Shown here piece after piece: positions 44,310-49,063 of a stretch of 49,063 bases of DNA. The notes below the pieces were generated by a model. The model worked only from the letters and a program-made list of their open reading frames with translations. It made no database searches and was not told the origin of the DNA. Made by a program: the position numbers and the translations under genes. Numbering within the stretch: position 1 is the first letter of the stretch; every line of letters starts with the position of its first letter. This stretch comes from an uncultured Hyphomicrobium sp. (GTDB taxonomy: Bacteria; Pseudomonadota; Alphaproteobacteria; Rhizobiales; Hyphomicrobiaceae): positions 1 to 49,063 of the forward strand of contig NZ_CADEFI010000021.1 in NCBI RefSeq assembly GCF_902826555.1. Direction: 5' to 3'.

Positions 44310-45383
44310 ATGCGCGCGGAAGGGCCTGCGGGATTGCTTCTCTCGCTGGCGATCGCCGCGAGCCTCGATGCGATTGCCGCGGCATCGGCGCAGGCGGAGA
44401 TCCGCGTCGGGCTTGCGGTGCCGCTCAGCGGCCAGATGGCGAGCGTCGGAACCGCCATGGAGCGCGCGCTGCAAGCGGCGATCGCGGACGCCAACGGCCG
44501 TGGCGGCGTGCTCGGACAGACGCTCATCCTTTCCGTCGAGGACGACGGCTGCGCTACGGCCACGGGGGCCGGGGCGGCGGCCCAGCTGATCGCGCAAAAG
44601 CCGGCGCTCGTCATCGGGCATCCGTGCTCGAGCGCGGCGGCAGCGGCGGTTCCCGTCTACGCCAATAGCGGCGTATTGCTGATTGCCGTCGGGGCGCGCC
44701 ATCCAGACGTGACGCGCGCCAATGCGAAGCTTCCCGTGCCGGCGTTGAGGCTTGCGGGGCGCGACGATCGGCAGGGGGCTGCGGCGTCGGCGTGGCTCAT
44801 TGCCCACGCGCCGGGGCGGCGCGTCGCCATCATCCATGACCGGACGGTCTATGCGCGCGGCATCGCCGACGGCGCCACAGCAGCGCTGCTGGCCCTCGGC
44901 GTAACGCCCGTTGCGGTTCTGCCCATCGTCGCGGCCAAGCACGACTACGACACGAGCCTGGTCGCGCTCCGGGAGAGCAGCGCGGAGGCGGTGCTGTTCG
45001 CGGGCTATCCGGAGGAAGCAGGGATCGTTCTCGCCGGCATGGTGCGGCTTGGTCTCTCGATCCCGCTGATCGGCTCGGATTCGCTGGCGACGGCTGCCTT
45101 TGCCCAACGCGCCGCTACGGCACCGATGGCGGTGCAAACGCTGCTTCCGCTTGCGCCGTCCGCGGCGGAGGACGAAACGCGGGGCGCTTTCGAAGCATGG
45201 GTGGCGGCCGCCGAGCGGCTCGGGGCGGTGGATCCGGAAGCGCTATCCAATGCGCTGCGGAGTGCGCCGGTTGAGACGCGTACGCTCGGTGAGGTCCGCT
45301 TCGATCTCAACGGCGATCTCGAAACACCCGCCTTTGCCGCCGCGTCGGCGCACGCGGGCCGATGGGTGATCGGGGAAAAATAA
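44310..45383 (+). CDS. Second, divergent periplasmic binding protein of the liv operon
   Basis: A 357-residue type I periplasmic binding protein with a signal peptide (cleavage near ASAQAEIRVG). It has VGLAVPLSGQMASVGTAM, VIGHPCSSAAAAAVPVYANSG and RVAIIHDRTVYARGIADG. It is a diverged paralogue of the preceding protein and begins seven bases after its stop. Key ligand residues differ, so a different substrate is likely. A hairpin at 45385-45404 follows. Confidence 0.88.
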   Translation: MRAEGPAGLLLSLAIAASLDAIAAASAQAEIRVGLAVPLSGQMASVGTAMERALQAAIADANGRGGVLGQTLILSVEDDGCATATGAGAAAQLIAQKPALVIGHPCSSAAAAAVPVYANSGVLLIAVGARHPDVTRANAKLPVPALRLAGRDDRQGAAASAWLIAHAPGRRVAIIHDRTVYARGIADGATAALLALGVTPVAVLPIVAAKHDYDTSLVALRESSAEAVLFAGYPEEAGIVLAGMVRLGLSIPLIGSDSLATAAFAQRAATAPMAVQTLLPLAPSAAEDETRGAFEAWVAAAERLGAVDPEALSNALRSAPVETRTLGEVRFDLNGDLETPAFAAASAHAGRWVIGEK

Positions 45384-45384
45384 A

Positions 45385-45404
45385 GCAGCCGCAAAAGCGG
45401 CTGC
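45385..45404 (+). terminator. Hairpin at the end of the liv operon
   Basis: GCAGCCGC (45385-45392) pairs with GCGGCTGC (45397-45404) around an AAAA loop. Only a weak T-rich tail follows, so termination may be partial. Confidence 0.65.
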
Positions 45405-45437
45405 AAGTCCGTTCAGTTCCGTCGGTTCGCTGTTCGA

Positions 45438-45635
45438 TCAGCGGCCCTGAGATTCGATCCTGCACTCTGCAGCCAGCCGGCGTTCCATGAGCGCAAGGGC
45501 TTCAGGAACCTTCTGGCCGTGGTTGCGGTAGTTGCGGATCTTCTCTTGCACGATCGCGAAAGACCGACGCGGATCGTCGATCTCTTCCAGCCTCAGATTG
45601 AGCTCTGCAATCTCGGCTTGCATTTGTTCAGTCAT
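45438..45635 (-). CDS. Small coiled-coil protein, 65 aa
   Basis: Not a recognised named gene. The product is almost wholly helical with heptad-like spacing (MQAEIAELNLRLEEIDD, then YRNHGQKVPEALALMERRLAAEC). A GGGG-type site precedes ATG 45635. It converges with the liv operon, near the operon hairpin. Such short coiled-coil proteins are frequent in Alphaproteobacteria and lack known function. Confidence 0.6.
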   Translation of the reverse strand: MTEQMQAEIAELNLRLEEIDDPRRSFAIVQEKIRNYRNHGQKVPEALALMERRLAAECRIESQGR

Positions 45636-45639
45636 CACG

Positions 45640-46224
45640 TACCCCTAGTTTCGTCGCGTCATTGCCGACGTTTCGGCTTTGGCTCCGGTGGGATTTCTGT
45701 CTGACGGTCAGTGAACGTGCGCTGAACGCCTCAGCTTTCTCACGCGGTTCCATTCCTTTCGACCAAGCTCAACAGCCACTGTTATAGAATAGACAAACTC
45801 GGACGCAGTCGCTCTGACAATTCCGCCACAGTTAAGTCTTGCCAGTACTCGTACCCTCGGCGTCGGAGCGTCAGGAAACATCGAAATATGGCCCGATCTT
45901 GGCACTTTGCCTTCACGAAATGTTGCGGCGCGGGGTTGTGTCTTTTGCGACGCAGCAGTGTGTAACTTTCTGGCTTGTATCCGTTTTTTGAAAAATTTCG
46001 GCTGAAATGAAACGTGATACGCTGCATTGCAAATCCATTTCGCGGAACCTCGAAAAGGGCTTTGAATTCGGGCTATTCCGATAGAAATGCGACTCCCAGC
46101 CATGACAGAATGTCGCAACAGCCATCCACAATCCGCAGGACCGCTTGCCTGATCGTTAGGCAGAATTGATGCGGGGCGCGGTGTCTGCTAGAGCGCCGAC
46201 TCGGCTCCCGAACGAGAGAACCCA
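45640..46224. other. AT-rich gene-poor stretch upstream of purB
   Basis: GC falls well below the window norm (line 45961-46020 is about 35%, line 45781-45840 about 45%). Two overlapping minus-strand frames (45708-46118 and 45782-46027) are open but have no ribosome-binding site and no recognised family. They may be remnants of a foreign or decayed gene. The last 100 bases should contain the purB promoter. Confidence 0.45.
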
Positions 46225-47532
46225 ATGATTCCCCGCTACTCACGCCCGGAAATGGCGTCCATTTGGACGCCCGATTCTCGCTTTCGCATCTGGTTCGAGA
46301 TCGAAGCCCACGCGGCGGCGGCCATGGCCGAGATCGGCATCATCCCGAAAGAGGCCGCGCGCATCATCTGGGAAAAGGGCTCGAAGGCACCCTTCGATAC
46401 GGATCGTATCGACGAGATCGAGGCGGTGACGAAGCACGACGTGATCGCGTTCCTCACCCATCTCGCCGAGCACGTGGGGCCAGAAGCCCGCTTCGTGCAC
46501 CAAGGCATGACCTCGTCCGACGTGCTCGACACCTGCCTCAACGTGCAGCTCGTGCGGGCCGCTGACCTCCTGATTGCCGACGTCGACAGGCTGCTGGCCG
46601 CACTCCGGGAGCGTGCCTTCGAGCACAAGACCACCGTCACCATCGGCCGCAGCCACGGCATCCACGCGGAGCCGACGACGTTCGGCGTCAAGCTCGCCTT
46701 CGCCTACGCCGAGTTCGCCCGCAACCGCGAGCGGCTGGTGGCGGCACGGCGCGAGGTTGCGACGTGCGCCATCTCGGGCGCGGTGGGCAGCTTCGCCAAC
46801 ATCGATCCCTTCGTGGAATCTTACGTGGCCGACAAGCTCGGCCTCGTTCCCGAGCCCGTTTCGACGCAGGTGATCCCACGCGACCGGCATGCCATGTATT
46901 TCGCCACGCTCGGTGTGGTTGCCTCATCCATCGAACGGCTCGCGACCGAGATCCGCCATCTGCAGCGCACCGAGGTGCTGGAAGCGGAAGAGTTCTTCTC
47001 CAAGGGACAGAAGGGCTCGTCGGCGATGCCGCACAAGCGCAATCCGGTGCTGTCGGAGAACCTCACGGGACTTGCGCGCATGGTGCGCGCCTATGCCCTT
47101 CCGGCGATGGAGAACGTGGCGCTCTGGCACGAGCGCGACATCTCGCATTCCTCCGTCGAGCGCATGATCGGGCCCGACGCAACGGTGACGCTCGATTTCG
47201 CGCTGGCGCGATTGGCCGGCGTGATCGAGAAGCTCGTCGTCTACCCCGAGACCATGAAGCGCAACCTCGACAAGCTCGGAGGCCTGCACAATTCGCAGCG
47301 CGTGCTGCTCGCGCTCACGCAGGCGGGCGCCTCACGCGAGGAGGCCTATGCGCTCGTGCAGCGCAATGCCATGAAGACCTGGGAAAAGGGCGCCGATTTC
47401 CTCGCCGAGCTCAAGGCCGACAAGGACGTGACGGCCAAGGTGCCGGCTGCCGAGCTCGAGGCGATGTTCGACCTCGGCTATCATCTGAAGCACGTCGACA
47501 CGATCTTCAAACGGGTCTTCGGCGAAGCTTAG
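46225..47532 (+). CDS. purB: Adenylosuccinate lyase
   Basis: A 435-residue fumarase-superfamily enzyme that acts twice in purine synthesis, on SAICAR and adenylosuccinate. The superfamily signature is intact as GSSAMPHKRNPV, with FVHQGMTSSDVLDT and TIGRSHGIHAEPTTFG carrying catalytic His and Ser/Thr residues. Length matches the short bacterial form (about 430). The ATG follows GAGAGAACCCA. Confidence 0.97.
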   Translation: MIPRYSRPEMASIWTPDSRFRIWFEIEAHAAAAMAEIGIIPKEAARIIWEKGSKAPFDTDRIDEIEAVTKHDVIAFLTHLAEHVGPEARFVHQGMTSSDVLDTCLNVQLVRAADLLIADVDRLLAALRERAFEHKTTVTIGRSHGIHAEPTTFGVKLAFAYAEFARNRERLVAARREVATCAISGAVGSFANIDPFVESYVADKLGLVPEPVSTQVIPRDRHAMYFATLGVVASSIERLATEIRHLQRTEVLEAEEFFSKGQKGSSAMPHKRNPVLSENLTGLARMVRAYALPAMENVALWHERDISHSSVERMIGPDATVTLDFALARLAGVIEKLVVYPETMKRNLDKLGGLHNSQRVLLALTQAGASREEAYALVQRNAMKTWEKGADFLAELKADKDVTAKVPAAELEAMFDLGYHLKHVDTIFKRVFGEA

Positions 47533-47556
47533 CGGACTTAGGGGACAAGTGCCCGC

Positions 47557-48531
47557 ATGGGATCGTCTCTCAGCCGCCTCGTGGGATATGCGTGTGCCGC
47601 AGTCGGCGCGGCGTTCTTCTCGACCAAGGCGATCTTCATCAAGCTCGCCTACCAAGATCAGGTCGATGCGGCGCTCTTTCTTGCCTACCGGATGATCTTC
47701 GCGACCCCGGTGTTCGTCGCCATCGGCGCATGGGCCTATGCGAGGCGACGCGCCGACGGCGAGCCGCCACCCGACTTCGCCAGCGTCGCATGGGCGGCAT
47801 TCATCGGGCTCATCGGCTACTACGTGGCCTCGGCATTCGACTTTGCGGGTCTGCAGTACATCAGCGCCGCCCTCGAGCGACTCGTGCTGTTCACATATCC
47901 GCTGTTCGTCATGTTCATCGGTGCTGCGCTCTATGGCGAAGCCGTGACGGGCTTCGGCATCGCGGCCGCCGCCGTCACCTACATCGGGCTTGCCATCGTG
48001 TTCGCCGCCGATCTGCCCGAAGGCGGGCGCAACACCGCCATCGGGACGGCGCTCGTGCTCGGGGCGGCGATCTCGTTCGCCTGGCACCAGATCCTGGCGA
48101 AGCGCGTCATTCCCCGGCTCGGGAGCATGCTGTTCACGAGCATCGCGCTCTCAACGGCAGGCGTTGCGTGCGTTCTGCATCAGGTGATCATCGGCTCGGG
48201 CAGCTTCGCGGCCTCGCCGCGCTTTCTCTGGCTGGCGTTCGGCTGTGCGATCATCGCCACCGTGCTGCCGACGTTCCTCATCAACGCCGGGCTGGCGCGC
48301 GTCTCGTCCTCGGCCGTGTCCATGATCTCGACCGTGTCCCCCATCGTGACCATCGGGCTTGCCATCACCATTCTCGGCGAGCCGTTCACGCTCGCGGATG
48401 CCGTTGGTGCCGGTCTGGTGCTGGCCGGAGTGGGGCTCTTCACCTGGGGCGATGCGCGCGCACGAAAATCATCGCCCACGCAGCAAAAGGCCGAAGCCGA
48501 TCCGCTGCCGGCGCCGACCTCGGCCCCTTAG
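47557..48531 (+). CDS. DMT-superfamily (EamA) permease
   Basis: A 324-residue membrane protein with about ten helices and two EamA repeats: the first begins LVGYACAAVGAAFFSTKAIF, the second around ALVLGAAISFAWHQILAKRV. The helix near TVSPIVTIGLAITILGEPFT is the classic late EamA motif. These export or import metabolites; the substrate is unknown. AGGGGA lies upstream of ATG 47557. It starts 25 bases after purB and overlaps the next, convergent gene by four bases. Confidence 0.9.
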   Translation: MGSSLSRLVGYACAAVGAAFFSTKAIFIKLAYQDQVDAALFLAYRMIFATPVFVAIGAWAYARRRADGEPPPDFASVAWAAFIGLIGYYVASAFDFAGLQYISAALERLVLFTYPLFVMFIGAALYGEAVTGFGIAAAAVTYIGLAIVFAADLPEGGRNTAIGTALVLGAAISFAWHQILAKRVIPRLGSMLFTSIALSTAGVACVLHQVIIGSGSFAASPRFLWLAFGCAIIATVLPTFLINAGLARVSSSAVSMISTVSPIVTIGLAITILGEPFTLADAVGAGLVLAGVGLFTWGDARARKSSPTQQKAEADPLPAPTSAP

Positions 48532-49007
48532 CGGCAGAGACTGTTACAAGCCGTCCCGTCTCCGTCACGGTCGAGCGAACCGACACCGCAGGTCCGCAGA
48601 TAGAATTGCGCCTCTTCGCACGAGTTCATTTCCGTGCATCTCCGCTTGCCGGCGCAAGTCAGCTCCGAAGAAATGAGCGGCTCCGCTTGCGCCGGGGGAA
48701 TGAACTCCAACGCCTTAGACCGTTCGGGGAGCGTAGCGAAGGGCAATCCCTTCGGCCACGTTGCAAGTGACCGCACCTCGAACGTTGCAATGTCCTCGCC
48801 GCAGATATCTTCGCAGGGTATGCCGTCGTTGTCGGCATCGCGCTCGCCGTGGCCGCAGACGTAGAGCTTGTAGCGCGCTTCGGCGCAGGTCATTATTTGG
48901 GGACATTGCGTTTGCGCACAGTCGAATGCACGGGCAGACACCGGCGCCGCCGCGACGACGGCGGCCGTCATGCCCAGAAGGACCATCCTAGTGACGCGCT
49001 GCGCCAT
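48528..49007 (-). CDS. Secreted protein with two excalibur-type calcium-binding motifs
   Basis: A 159-residue protein with a signal peptide (about residues 1-27, ending VSARAF) and two homologous cysteine-rich modules. Module 1 (about 30-69) has CGHGERDADNDGIPCEDIC. Module 2 (about 117-158) has CGVGSLDRDGDGTACNSLC. The DxDxDG loops match the excalibur calcium-binding motif. Each module has six cysteines that probably pair internally. A middle linker of about 45 residues is unconserved. It is probably a periplasmic or surface protein. Its 3' end overlaps the DMT permease gene. Confidence 0.82.
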   Translation of the reverse strand: MAQRVTRMVLLGMTAAVVAAAPVSARAFDCAQTQCPQIMTCAEARYKLYVCGHGERDADNDGIPCEDICGEDIATFEVRSLATWPKGLPFATLPERSKALEFIPPAQAEPLISSELTCAGKRRCTEMNSCEEAQFYLRTCGVGSLDRDGDGTACNSLCR

Positions 49008-49063
49008 GGCTCGAAATCCCGTCCACGGACCAATGTATCACACTCGCCAGAAAAGGGCCGACC
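49008..49063. other. Window end, upstream flank of the excalibur-type gene
   Basis: These 56 bases hold no supported gene and probably part of the upstream region of 48528-49007. Confidence 0.4.

Overview
Organism and overall character. This is a gene-dense, mostly high-GC bacterial window that reads as Alphaproteobacteria, probably Hyphomicrobiales and perhaps Hyphomicrobiaceae-like. The evidence is the alphaproteobacterial type of housekeeping sigma factor, a GAAC-N7-GAAC operator of the alphaproteobacterial LexA type, SIMPL, YSC84 and DUF6867-like proteins, many small secreted proteins and a partial Sox set. No rRNA, CRISPR array, insertion sequence or phage gene was seen. One tRNA gene with anticodon CAU is present. 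The genus is an inference and was not tested.

Layout. (1) 1-2800: the 3' end of rpoD with its terminator, then a compositionally distinct two-gene unit made of a SAMHD1-like HD phosphohydrolase and a YwgA/Panacea-like partner. It has an SOS-type operator at its front and its own terminator. (2) 2793-7550: NADAR protein, aldose epimerase, a channel-like membrane protein with a secreted partner, nucleoside deoxyribosyltransferase and a NupC nucleoside transporter. (3) 7590-18000: mixed genes including alcohol dehydrogenase, PEBP, two diguanylate cyclases, YSC84, a Gre-family factor, YjbQ, a histone-H1-like protein, an acetyltransferase-nitrilase pair and SIMPL. (4) 18133-24209: tRNA, L-serine dehydratase, several small secreted proteins, a FeeM-like N-acyl amino acid synthase behind an AT-rich structured leader, and a tandem pair of cyclophilin-like proteins. 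(5) 24280-35193: lipid metabolism. An ACP and ketoacyl synthase face an acyl-CoA ligase, followed by a fadE-fadJ-thiolase beta-oxidation operon and an exported intradiol dioxygenase. (6) 35513-38606: a partial sulfur-oxidation set (SoxF/FccB-like flavoprotein, SoxS-like thioredoxin, SoxY, SoxZ) and a CDGSH iron-sulfur protein. (7) 38818-45383: a complete branched-chain amino acid-type ABC transporter operon with an extra membrane protein and two binding proteins. (8) 45438-49007: a small coiled-coil protein, an AT-rich gene-poor stretch, purB, a DMT permease and a duplicated excalibur-type secreted protein.

Most notable. The best candidate for an undescribed system is the HD-YwgA pair at 728-2625. 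The HD protein keeps all four metal ligands expected of a SAMHD1-like dNTP triphosphohydrolase. Its start codon lies four bases after an exact GAAC-N7-GAAC box, so it is plausibly a DNA-damage-induced nucleotide-depletion module with a coupled control partner. Secondary candidates are the FeeM-like synthase with its leader and nearby ACP-KAS pair, the channel-like membrane pair that shares an N-terminal signature, and the partial Sox set. Starts were chosen from ribosome-binding sites, signal peptides and family length. Names rest on motifs read by eye, with no database search.
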